Position numbers and translations under genes: made by a program. 44,775 nt of DNA from Rhodospirillaceae bacterium (GTDB lineage Bacteria; Pseudomonadota; Alphaproteobacteria; JAEULC01). The stretch spans positions 1 to 44,775 of the forward strand of contig JAHFPH010000001.1 of the NCBI GenBank assembly GCA_023266845.1, given 5' to 3'. Shown here one piece after another: positions 36,206 through 44,775 of the stretch. The stretch's first letter is position 1, and the number at the start of each line of letters is the position of its first letter. The notes under the pieces are model-generated. The model made no database searches and had not been told where the DNA came from. It saw only the letters and a list, made by a program, of their open reading frames with translations.

Positions 36206-37149
36206 GCTTGCGCGCGATCGTTCTGGCGGCGATGCTGGCGGCGATGTGCTTCGCCGGCGAAAAGGCCGCGGCGCAGGGCAATCCGTTCTCGCCCGGGGCC
36301 AAGCCCGCCGAAACCGCCGCCCCGGCTCAGGCGGCGCCGTCCGCCGCATCCCTCACCGGCGGCGGGTATTTCGCCGATCTGCAGCGCCAGGTGAGCAAGC
36401 AGCTGAACCAGCGCCTGTCCGAGATCAATCGCGGCTCGCCCTCGGCCGTGCTGATCGGCGTGGTGCTGGCGTTCCTCTATGGCGTGTTCCATGCCGCCGG
36501 GCCCGGCCACGGCAAGGTCGTGGTGATGTCGTATTTTCTGGGCCGCGACGCGCATCCCTGGCGCGGCGTGCTGATGGGCGGGCAGATCGCGCTGGTGCAT
36601 GTCGGCGGCGCCATCGTCATCGCCGTGCTGGCGACGCTGATCCTGACCGGCGCGGGACCGCCCTCGGTCGAGGACATGCGCGAGGTCAAGCTCGCCTCTT
36701 ACGCGGCAGTGGCGGCGATCGGCGCGTGGCTGCTGATCGCCGAGCTCAGCGGCCAGGGCCATGCGCATCACCACGACCACGGCCACGCGCACGATCACGG
36801 CCGCGATCATGCGCACGACCATGGGCAGGACAACCGGCGGGGCGGCATCGCGCTGTCGCTGGTCGCGGGCGCGGTGCCCTGCACCGGGGCGGTGCTAGTG
36901 CTGCTCTACGCCATCGCCAACAACATTCCGGTCCTGGGACTGGTGCTGGTGCTGATGATCGGGTTGGGCATGGCGGCGACCTTGGCCGGTTTCGGGCTTG
37001 TCGGCATGTTCGCGCGCCGCCGCGCGCTGGACTATGCGAAGCGAGGCGAAAAGCAAGAACGCCCGGCGCGCTGGCGCCGCGTGCTGGACCTGGGCGCGCC
37101 GGTCCTGATCGTGCTGCTGGGTGTCGCCCTGTTCATCGGGGCTTACTGA
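36202..37149 (+). CDS. NicO/RcnA-type nickel-cobalt exporter
   Basis: This 315-residue inner-membrane metal-efflux protein has an N-terminal signal or helix (AIVLAAMLAAMCFAGEKAA), a Pro/Ala spacer, and about six helices from residue 85 on. The family motif is FHAAGPGHGKVVVMSYFLG. A His/Asp-rich cytoplasmic loop (about residues 188-210, with some ten His including HAHHHDHGHAHDHG) should bind Ni, Co or Zn. AGAVPCTGAVLVLLYAIANN is the second conserved motif. The start is the GTG at 36202 in GTGA overlap with DUF1007. Its place in a nucleoside-salvage operon is unusual. Since the same genome makes cobaltochelatase, cobalt homeostasis is a possible role, by inference. Confidence 0.93.
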   Translation: MSLRAIVLAAMLAAMCFAGEKAAAQGNPFSPGAKPAETAAPAQAAPSAASLTGGGYFADLQRQVSKQLNQRLSEINRGSPSAVLIGVVLAFLYGVFHAAGPGHGKVVVMSYFLGRDAHPWRGVLMGGQIALVHVGGAIVIAVLATLILTGAGPPSVEDMREVKLASYAAVAAIGAWLLIAELSGQGHAHHHDHGHAHDHGRDHAHDHGQDNRRGGIALSLVAGAVPCTGAVLVLLYAIANNIPVLGLVLVLMIGLGMAATLAGFGLVGMFARRRALDYAKRGEKQERPARWRRVLDLGAPVLIVLLGVALFIGAY

Positions 37150-37153
37150 TCCC

Positions 37154-37951
37154 GTGCTGATCGCGCAGATCACCGACCTGCATGTCAGGCGCGAAGGCGA
37201 GCTGATCTACGGCTGCGTCGACACGCTGCCGATGCTGGAACGCGCCGTGGCGCATTTGCTTCGCCTCGATCCGGCACCCGATATCGTGCTGTTGACCGGC
37301 GATCTGGTCGATTCGGGCCATCCCGGGGAATACGCGCGGCTGCGCCGGGCGTTGGCGCCGCTGACGCAGGCGATCTATGCGATTCCCGGCAATCATGACG
37401 AACGTGGGGCGTTCCGCGCCGCGTTTTCGGACCACGCCTATCTGCCCAGGACGGGCGAGTATCTGCACTACACGGTCGAGGATTGGCCGGTGCGCCTGGT
37501 CATGCTCGACACGCTGCTGCCGGGCAGCGCCGGCGGGCGCATGGACGAGGCGCGCTGCGCCTGGCTCGACGCGCGGCTGCAACAGGCGCCGGATCGCCCG
37601 ACGCTGGTGGCGATGCATCACCCGCCCTTCATCTTCGGCGTCGACCATATGGACGAAGTGGGGCTGGAGAACGCCGAGGCGTTCGGCCAAGTGCTCCAGC
37701 GCCACCCCCAGGTCGAACGCGTGATCTGCGGCCACTCGCACCGCGCCATGGCGTTGCGCTGGCGCGGCACCACCGTCACGGTCTGCCCCTCGACCGCGCA
37801 CCAATTCGCGCTCGATTTCCGCCCCAAAAGCCCGGCGATCTTCACCTTCGAGCCGCCTAGCTTCGCGCTGCACGACTGGCGGCCCGGCGTTGGCTTGGTC
37901 ACCCACACGCTCGCGGTCGGCGATTTCGAGGCGCGCAGGACGCGGGAGTAG
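37154..37951 (+). CDS. Metallophosphoesterase, class III cyclic-nucleotide phosphodiesterase type (CpdA-like)
   Basis: This 265-residue calcineurin-like phosphoesterase has the complete two-metal site: ITDLHV, LTGDLVDSG, IPGNHDE, AMHHPPF and CGHSHRA. This layout matches CpdA/Icc 3',5'-cAMP phosphodiesterases. The long VDHMDEVGLENAE segment before the last His motif is typical of them. The GTG at 37154, four bases after the exporter stop, puts the DLH motif at the usual distance from the N-terminus; an ATG at 37121 inside the exporter gene is an alternative. As the last gene of the nucleoside operon it may turn over cyclic or other nucleotides, but that link is inference. Confidence 0.9.
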   Translation: MLIAQITDLHVRREGELIYGCVDTLPMLERAVAHLLRLDPAPDIVLLTGDLVDSGHPGEYARLRRALAPLTQAIYAIPGNHDERGAFRAAFSDHAYLPRTGEYLHYTVEDWPVRLVMLDTLLPGSAGGRMDEARCAWLDARLQQAPDRPTLVAMHHPPFIFGVDHMDEVGLENAEAFGQVLQRHPQVERVICGHSHRAMALRWRGTTVTVCPSTAHQFALDFRPKSPAIFTFEPPSFALHDWRPGVGLVTHTLAVGDFEARRTRE

Positions 37952-37972
37952 TCCGGTCCAACTAGGCCGCCT

Positions 37973-38431
37973 TCATCGCCCTGCGAAATGCTTGCGCAAT
38001 CGCGCCTCTACGTTATCGGCGCTCCAGGCGGCGGCGCACTCGAGTTTCGATACGTCTTCATCAGTCACTGGAAAAAATTTGCCTTCAAAGTAAATGTCGA
38101 TATGGCCGGTGATTATGTCCTTTCTGTAAAACTTCTGCGGCTGACTAAGATGCTCTTCGAGCGGCCTGTGTCCGATGACCTTCCATCGGTCCGTCACGTA
38201 TTCGTCGTAGTTTACCGGGACGATAAACAGCACCGATAAAGCCACTATCTTCTCCAACGGAAGAATGTCGGGCGACTTGGCGTCATAGCAGGCCAAAAAG
38301 CCGTTTCTGACGATGCGTGCGTAGACATATTTGTCGTCGAGCGGAATCGCCAGGAAGTCGCCGATTCTTCCTTCGAGAAACCTCTGAAATCTCCTGTGAC
38401 TCATTCGGCTCGGTTTTCCGGAAAAGATCAT
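37973..38431 (-). CDS. Imm26 family immunity protein
   Basis: This 152-residue cytoplasmic protein matches the Imm26 family of polymorphic-toxin immunity proteins. GRIGDFLAIPLDDKYVYARI near the N-terminus, a middle with FIVPVNYDEYV and WKVIGHRPLEEHLSQPQKFY, and the short strand pair before FEGKFFPVTDEDV follow the family pattern. It presumably binds and neutralises the toxin encoded immediately upstream. Its ATG overlaps the toxin stop (ATGA). An internal ATG at 38404 (MSHRRFQ) is another possible start. Pipelines sometimes call this family 'phosphotriesterase HocA'; no hydrolase motif is visible. GC is lower than in flanking genes. Confidence 0.82.
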   Translation of the reverse strand: MIFSGKPSRMSHRRFQRFLEGRIGDFLAIPLDDKYVYARIVRNGFLACYDAKSPDILPLEKIVALSVLFIVPVNYDEYVTDRWKVIGHRPLEEHLSQPQKFYRKDIITGHIDIYFEGKFFPVTDEDVSKLECAAAWSADNVEARLRKHFAGR

Positions 38432-39417
38432 TTCTCGTTTTCCTTCAACTTTTGCAAAGCTCCGAATTCAGCTTCAGCATTCCGCATATAGTAATTTCGG
38501 AGTGGGTTCTTAACCCAAATGCTGTTGATTCGATTTTCCAAAATCCCAAGGCGACGCAAAAACTCTATCACCTGTTGTTCTCGACCCCGGATCGCAGAGT
38601 ATTGGTTCGATGAACGATCGAGGCTTGCGGGTTCGAAATCCGCTGAAGGGTACTTTGCTGCATCTCGCTTAGCAACGTTGTCGACCGGCAAGTCGAAACC
38701 ACTGGTCATGCCAGAATAATATCGATCCAGGGCGAGTTTCTTTTTGGTATAGCTTTGAAAACTTCTACCGCCTAAACCTCTTAGGGCGTCATTCATTTCT
38801 CCCAAAGTTTGTTGAGCTTCGGTGACGGGCCATCTTGCAGGGATTTGGTCTGGGTTGCCAATTTGCTCTGGTCCATAAGGCGATGACAAAGACGTATTCG
38901 GCGCCGGAGCGCCGGCTGAATCGGTTTGATCTTGTGAGGGAGGCAGGAATTTGTGCGGTTTTAGGGCTTCGAATAGCTCTTTTGTCGTCGGTAGCCGCCC
39001 GAGCCGGTTCATGAACGAGCGCGAAATCGCCGCCGCCGCCTGTTCCGCTTCGGTGCTAAGCGCGCTAAGAGAGGATATTCCCTGCCGTCCCATTCGCACA
39101 GCAAAGGGCAGCAGGCGTCCCACCCCACCGCCCGCCGCGAGCAGCACCATCTCGTCGCCCAGGCTGTTGATCGCGTCGCGGGGTGGCCCAGGAGCGTCGA
39201 GGCCCGACTGGGGCTCAAAGTATTCTCTTCGGTACACGCCCGCGCCGCGTTGGCTCTCGCTCGCGGGCGGCTCATACATGGATCGACTTCCATACTCGGC
39301 GGCGTCAGCCGCGGGCGACCCTTCGGTTGGGGGTCCGAGCCTGCGCAAAATCCAGTCGATCCGTTCCCAGTCGTTGCGCGGCTCGGCCGTTTCGCCGCCG
39401 GGTGAATACAAATCCAT
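38428..39417 (-). CDS. Putative polymorphic toxin with C-terminal nuclease-like domain
   Basis: This 329-residue protein is paired with an Imm26 immunity gene. The N-terminal part has no signal peptide; a hydrophobic Gly-rich segment at 83-106 (VLLAAGGGVGRLLPFAV) resembles pre-toxin linkers. The C-terminal domain (about 220-320) contains RYYSGMTSG, VAKRD, LDRSSNQYSAIRGREQQVIE and NPLRNYYMRNAEAEFG. That order (Y-x-G strand, Arg helix, Glu helix, Asn) recalls GIY-YIG-like nuclease toxins found at the ends of Rhs and related proteins, but is divergent. The ATG at 39417 is chosen because a palindrome lies just upstream; a GTG at 39489 would add 24 residues. Secretion route and target are unknown. 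Confidence 0.6.
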   Translation of the reverse strand: MDLYSPGGETAEPRNDWERIDWILRRLGPPTEGSPAADAAEYGSRSMYEPPASESQRGAGVYRREYFEPQSGLDAPGPPRDAINSLGDEMVLLAAGGGVGRLLPFAVRMGRQGISSLSALSTEAEQAAAAISRSFMNRLGRLPTTKELFEALKPHKFLPPSQDQTDSAGAPAPNTSLSSPYGPEQIGNPDQIPARWPVTEAQQTLGEMNDALRGLGGRSFQSYTKKKLALDRYYSGMTSGFDLPVDNVAKRDAAKYPSADFEPASLDRSSNQYSAIRGREQQVIEFLRRLGILENRINSIWVKNPLRNYYMRNAEAEFGALQKLKENEK

Positions 39418-39461
39418 GGTCTCTAAATAGCCCAAAGCCAACTCCCGTAAACCAGTTACAA

Positions 39462-39476
39462 TGTATCGACGATACA
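39462..39476. promoter_or_regulatory. Perfect 15-base palindrome, candidate operator of the toxin/immunity genes
   Basis: TGTATCG-A-CGATACA reads identically on both strands and lies 45-59 bases upstream of the preferred toxin ATG, in an AT-richer patch. Its placement suits a repressor binding site over the promoter. The regulator is not encoded nearby. Confidence 0.45.
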
Positions 39477-39694
39477 CATAAGGATACACGCCGCATCAGC
39501 GTCCGTGCAATACTGTTTTGCAACGCCTTGAATTCGCTACCCTCGCCGCAGCCAAATCGGCCGCTTGAGCCTTTACGCCCGGACCTATATAAACCCGCCT
39601 CCCGCCGTCCCTTGGAAAGCCCGGGGCGGCTCCCGACATCGCGCTTGGACCGGCCCTCTAGGATGGGGCCCGGAGCCTTGAACAAGAAACGGTC

Positions 39695-41515
<1,821 letters not shown>

Positions 41516-41528
41516 GGTGGGCCGAGTT

Positions 41529-41617
41529 ATCCTCATGCTTCGCCCTTCGACAAGCTCAGGAGGCTCAGCATGAGGACAATTATTTCCGCCTTATCCTGAG
41601 CCTGTCGAAGGATGAGG
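41529..41617. repeat. CCTTCGACAAGCTCAGG-type intergenic inverted repeat
   Basis: The left arm CCTCATGCTTCGCCCTTCGA followed by CAAGCTCAGG and the right arm TTATCCTGAGCCTGTCGAAG followed by GATGAGG are imperfect reverse complements. This repeat type is widespread between genes in alphaproteobacteria. It lies just after typA and may end its transcript. Confidence 0.65.
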
Positions 41618-41701
41618 CCGCCACGGACCTGCGCGATCCCCGAACCCTGTGCTTGAACCGGGGCGAAACCACCGTGTAACGTGCGGCCCGGGGGGCGCGG
41701 A

Positions 41702-44383
41702 ATGGCGGCGCAGCAGAACTTCGACACCAGTCTTTTCAAGTACATCCTGCGCTATAGCTGGAAGGCGCAGATCTTCATCGTCATCGTGACGCTGGTCTCG
41801 CTGCCGTTTTACTACGCCTCGCTCGACGTTCCCAAGCAGATCATCAACAAGGTGCTGGACACCAAGCACCGCGACTACCTGCAGTCGCCCAAGTTCTTCG
41901 GCGTCGGGCTGGACCTGTTCCAGGGCGACAAGATCTGGCTGCTGGTGTTTTTCTGCTTCATCTTCTTTTGCTTCGTGCTGATCAACGGCGGTTTCAAGCT
42001 CTATATCAACGTGCTGAAGGGCAAACTGGGCGAGCGCATGCTGCGCCGCCTGCGCTACCAGCTCTACGACACTATCCTGCGCTTCCCGCTGCCGCATTTC
42101 CGCAAGACGTCCGAGGGCGAGCTGATCAACATGATCACCGCCGAGGTCGAGCCGGTCGGCGGCTTCATCGGCGACGCCTTCGTCACGCCGCTGTACCAGG
42201 GCGGGCTGCTCCTGACCGCGATCTTCTTCATCTTCATGCAGGACTGGAGCATGGGCCTGGCCTCGGTCGCGCTGTACCCGATCCAGGGCTACCTGATCCC
42301 GAAACTGCAGCGCAAGGTGCGCGCCTTGGGCCGCGACCGCGTGCGCGAGATGCGGAAAGTGAGCGAGCGCATCGGCGACACGGTCAATCTGGCGCGCGAA
42401 ATCCGCGCCCACCAGACCGGCGACTACGAACGCGCGGATTACGCCGACCGCATGGGCCGCGTGTTCGACATACGCTTCAAGATCTACAACCTGAAATTCT
42501 TCGTGAAGTTCCTCAACAACTTCCTGACCCAGATGACGCCGCTGATGTTCTTCGCGTTCGGCGGCTATCTGGTGATCCAGGGGCAGTTGAGCCTGGGCGC
42601 CCTGGTCGCGGCGCTGGCGGCGCAAAAGGACCTGCTTTCGCCGTGGAACGAATTGCTGAACAACTACCAGATCCAGCAGGACTCGCAGCAGAAATACGAG
42701 CAGGTCGTCACCGCCTTCAACATCGACGGCACGCTGCCGATGGAAAAGCCGATCGACCGCGTCGAGCCGTTGAAGGGCGAGATCGCCGCGCGCGACGCCA
42801 CCGTCACCGACGAGGGCGTGACGCTGCTGGAGCGCGTCAGCTTCGGCATGCAGCTGACCGAGCGGGTGGCCGTGGTCGGCGCGGGGTCCAGCGGCAAGGA
42901 TGTGCTGGCGCAGATGGTGGCGGGGCTGGTGCGGCCGTCGAGCGGCTCGTTGCGCATCGGCGGGCGCGATATCAACGAGCTGCCCTCGGCGGTGCTGGGG
43001 CGGCGCATCGCCTATGTCGCCGCGGATAGCGGGCTGATGACCGGAACGGTCGGCGACAATCTGCACTACGTGCTGAAGCACCGGCCGGTAAAGCCCGCCG
43101 ACTACGACCCCGGCGAGGCGGCGTTGCGCCGCAGCGCGCTGGCCGAGGCGGCGATCGCCGGCAACGCGACCGACGATATCCGCGCGGGCTGGATCGATTA
43201 CGACGTGTTGGGCGTGAAGGACGAAGCCGGGCTGAAACAGGCGACGCTGACGGCGCTGCGCATGGCCGACACGCTTGACGACGTGTACCAGCTCGGCCTG
43301 CGCGTCACCATCGACGTCAAGCGCCAGCCCGAGCTGGTGGCGCGGCTGATGAAGGCGCGCGCCGCGATGCGCGCACGCCTGGCCGACGCGGCCAACGCGG
43401 CGCTGGTCGAGCCGTTCGACCCCGCGGCGTTCATCATGAACGCCTCGCTGGCCGAAAACATGTTCTTCGCCACGGCCGCCGCCGCCGCGTTCGATCCCGA
43501 CAAGCTGGGCGAGAACGCCTATGTGCTGGCGGTGCTGCAGAAGACCGGGTTGGAAGACGAGTTCATGCAGATCGGGCTCGGCGTGCTCGGCAACCTGCTG
43601 GAATTGGCGGGCGACGGCGGCGCGGGCGGCGCGCTGCTCGCCGATGTCAGCGTCGTGAAGCTGGACGAGCTGCCGGACTACAAGCCCCTGGTCGACAAGG
43701 CCAAGCGCGACGGCGCCAAGGCGCTGGACGGCGAAGAGCGCGCGATGATCCTGTCGGTGCCGTTCAAGCTGGTGCCGACGCGCGAGCGCCATGTCGAAAT
43801 CTCGGACGCCTTCAAGGCCAGGATGCTGGAAGCGCGCAAGGCGTTCGCCGACGGTCTGCCGGAAAAGCTCAAGGGCAGCGTCGAGTTCTTCGACCCGGAA
43901 AAGTTCAACACGCAGTTGACGCTGCGCGACAATATTCTGTTCGGCAAGGTCGCGCTCAATCAGGCCCAGGCGGCGCAGCACGCCAACGCCATGATGGCCG
44001 ACGTGATCGCCGAGTTGGAATTGCACGACGCGATCATCGAGGCGGGTTTCGGCTTCCAGGTCGGCACGCGCGGCTCGCGCCTATCGGCGGCGCAGCGCCA
44101 GAAGCTGGCGGTGGCGCGCGCGACCCTCAAGCGCCCCGATTTGCTGGTGCTGGCCGAGGCCACCACGGCGCTCGATTCCGCGTCGGACGCGCGGGTGGTG
44201 GACGCGGTGTTGAAGGAATTCAAGGACAGGGGCGTGCTGTGGGCGGTGCAGAAAGCGTCGACCGCCAGGCGCTTCGACCGCGTCGTCGTGATGGCCGACG
44301 GCCGCGTGGCGGAAGAAGGCGCCTTCGCCGAGCTGGAAAAGAAGGAAGGCTCGGCGCTCTCCGCGCTGCTGAAGGCGGAATAG
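41702..44383 (+). CDS. ABC exporter with degenerate, internally duplicated ATPase domain
   Basis: This 893-residue protein has an exporter-type membrane domain (helices about 23-45, 78-100, 162-200 and 268-310), then an abnormal ATPase domain. Walker A is GAGSSGKD (393-400; Asp replaces Ser/Thr). The Q-loop reads AYVAADS (Gln lost). The signature is LSAAQRQ (794-800, for LSGGQ). Walker B is LLVLAEATTALDS (Ala818 replaces Asp; Glu819 kept). The H-loop position is Gln850. Walker A and signature are about 395 residues apart instead of about 110, because of an insertion with a tandem duplication (about 500-640 versus 660-800). It is likely an ATPase-deficient or regulatory transporter. The frame is intact, so it is not a decaying gene. 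The ATG at 41702 is preferred over a GTG at 41681. Confidence 0.88.
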   Translation: MAAQQNFDTSLFKYILRYSWKAQIFIVIVTLVSLPFYYASLDVPKQIINKVLDTKHRDYLQSPKFFGVGLDLFQGDKIWLLVFFCFIFFCFVLINGGFKLYINVLKGKLGERMLRRLRYQLYDTILRFPLPHFRKTSEGELINMITAEVEPVGGFIGDAFVTPLYQGGLLLTAIFFIFMQDWSMGLASVALYPIQGYLIPKLQRKVRALGRDRVREMRKVSERIGDTVNLAREIRAHQTGDYERADYADRMGRVFDIRFKIYNLKFFVKFLNNFLTQMTPLMFFAFGGYLVIQGQLSLGALVAALAAQKDLLSPWNELLNNYQIQQDSQQKYEQVVTAFNIDGTLPMEKPIDRVEPLKGEIAARDATVTDEGVTLLERVSFGMQLTERVAVVGAGSSGKDVLAQMVAGLVRPSSGSLRIGGRDINELPSAVLGRRIAYVAADSGLMTGTVGDNLHYVLKHRPVKPADYDPGEAALRRSALAEAAIAGNATDDIRAGWIDYDVLGVKDEAGLKQATLTALRMADTLDDVYQLGLRVTIDVKRQPELVARLMKARAAMRARLADAANAALVEPFDPAAFIMNASLAENMFFATAAAAAFDPDKLGENAYVLAVLQKTGLEDEFMQIGLGVLGNLLELAGDGGAGGALLADVSVVKLDELPDYKPLVDKAKRDGAKALDGEERAMILSVPFKLVPTRERHVEISDAFKARMLEARKAFADGLPEKLKGSVEFFDPEKFNTQLTLRDNILFGKVALNQAQAAQHANAMMADVIAELELHDAIIEAGFGFQVGTRGSRLSAAQRQKLAVARATLKRPDLLVLAEATTALDSASDARVVDAVLKEFKDRGVLWAVQKASTARRFDRVVVMADGRVAEEGAFAELEKKEGSALSALLKAE

Positions 44384-44394
44384 CGGTCCGCCCG

Positions 44395-44775
44395 ATGCTC
44401 GCCGTTCATGCCTATATCGAAGTAACGGATGCGGCGCGCGGGATCGAGTTTTATTGCCAAGGACTCGGCCTCAGGCTTAAGCGTAGGCTCAGCCCCAGAT
44501 GGTTTGAGCTCGATGGCGCCAACCTGCCCATCTTCCTTCTGGCGAACCGGCCCGAGATCGCCGATTTGGGCACCAAAAAAGTGCGGCGCAGCTATGAGCG
44601 GCACTGGACACCGGTTCACTTGGATTTCGTCGTCGGCGATCTGGATGCGGCCGTGTCGCGGCTGGCGGCCCTGGGCGGATCGCTCGACCGGGACATCAAG
44701 GCACGCGAATACGGCCGCATCGCGAACATGGCCGATCCGTTCGGCAACGGTTTCGACCTGATCGAATTCTCCGGC
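44395..44775 (+). CDS. VOC family protein (glyoxalase/bleomycin-resistance fold), cut by window edge
   Basis: This protein is of the vicinal-oxygen-chelate superfamily. The frame starts MLAVHAYIEVTDAARGIEFY and continues with FELDGANLPIFLL, HWTPVHLDFVVGDLDAAVS, and ADPFGNGFDLIEFSG at the edge, covering both beta-alpha-beta-beta-beta halves of a VOC module. Candidate metal ligands are the His in VHAYIEV, the His in PVHLDF and the Glu in LIEFSG. The 127 residues seen are nearly the full family length; the stop codon lies outside. Eleven bases separate it from the ABC exporter stop, so co-transcription is likely. The substrate is unknown. Confidence 0.88.
   Translation, partial: MLAVHAYIEVTDAARGIEFYCQGLGLRLKRRLSPRWFELDGANLPIFLLANRPEIADLGTKKVRRSYERHWTPVHLDFVVGDLDAAVSRLAALGGSLDRDIKAREYGRIANMADPFGNGFDLIEFSG

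Noticed and set aside
37973-38431. Phosphotriesterase (HocA) activity for the Imm26 protein
   Set aside because: No metal-binding or hydrolase motif; position after a toxin-like gene and the fold pattern fit immunity.
41591-44026. 811-codon open frame antisense to the degenerate ABC exporter
   Set aside because: Arg/Gln/His-rich shadow without domain similarity; the plus-strand frame has clear membrane helices and ABC remnants.

Overview
The window is a GC-rich, gene-dense chromosomal stretch of an alphaproteobacterium. The cobaltochelatase pair cobS/cobT beside a J-domain gene, the bolA, rpmB, aroK-aroB and typA genes, and several families of palindromic intergenic repeats fit a Rhodospirillales-like lineage. 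The genus cannot be fixed from sequence alone. About 40 genes are supported, most packed into runs with 4-base ATGA or GTGA overlaps.

Layout. 1-352 is the start of a LysE-type exporter cut by the left edge. 522-2106 is a lower-GC two-gene type II restriction-modification module of the BglII/BstYI type with its own promoter. 2290-7008 holds an Atm1-like ABC exporter, meaB, a small W/P/H-rich secreted protein, rpmB and upp. 7012-11773 holds cobT, cobS, a J-domain gene, divergent bolA and a DUF2889 gene. 11982-15905 (minus) has a CBS-domain gene, then the overlapping run aroK > aroB > CNNM-type membrane protein > a collapsed AEC-transporter pseudogene. 16107-18123 encodes a 47-residue membrane peptide overlapping a large secreted protein of unknown function. 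18446-18521 is tRNA-Phe, followed by a peptide-type binding protein, a multicopper oxidase, a 2-hydroxyacid dehydrogenase and HU.

23691-29862 holds a very large CACHE/multi-PAS histidine kinase, an acyl carrier protein plus ketosynthase pair, and a glycine-zipper secreted protein. 30085-37951 is one eight-gene operon: a BMP-type nucleoside ABC importer (binding protein, double ATPase, two permeases), purine nucleoside phosphorylase, DUF1007, a NicO-type nickel/cobalt exporter and a phosphodiesterase. It couples nucleoside uptake to phosphorolysis and carries a metal-efflux pair. 37973-39476 (minus) is a lower-GC toxin-like gene with an Imm26 immunity gene and a perfect palindrome upstream. 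39695-41515 is typA. 41702-44383 is an ABC exporter whose nucleotide-binding domain has lost nearly every catalytic residue and carries a tandem internal duplication. A VOC-family gene runs off the right edge.

The strongest leads are the degenerate, duplicated ABC exporter, the toxin/immunity pair and the BglII-like restriction system. Secondary leads are a BIME-like repeat found four times at gene 3' ends, the A-B-B-B-A PAS array and the orphan acyl carrier protein/ketosynthase pair.
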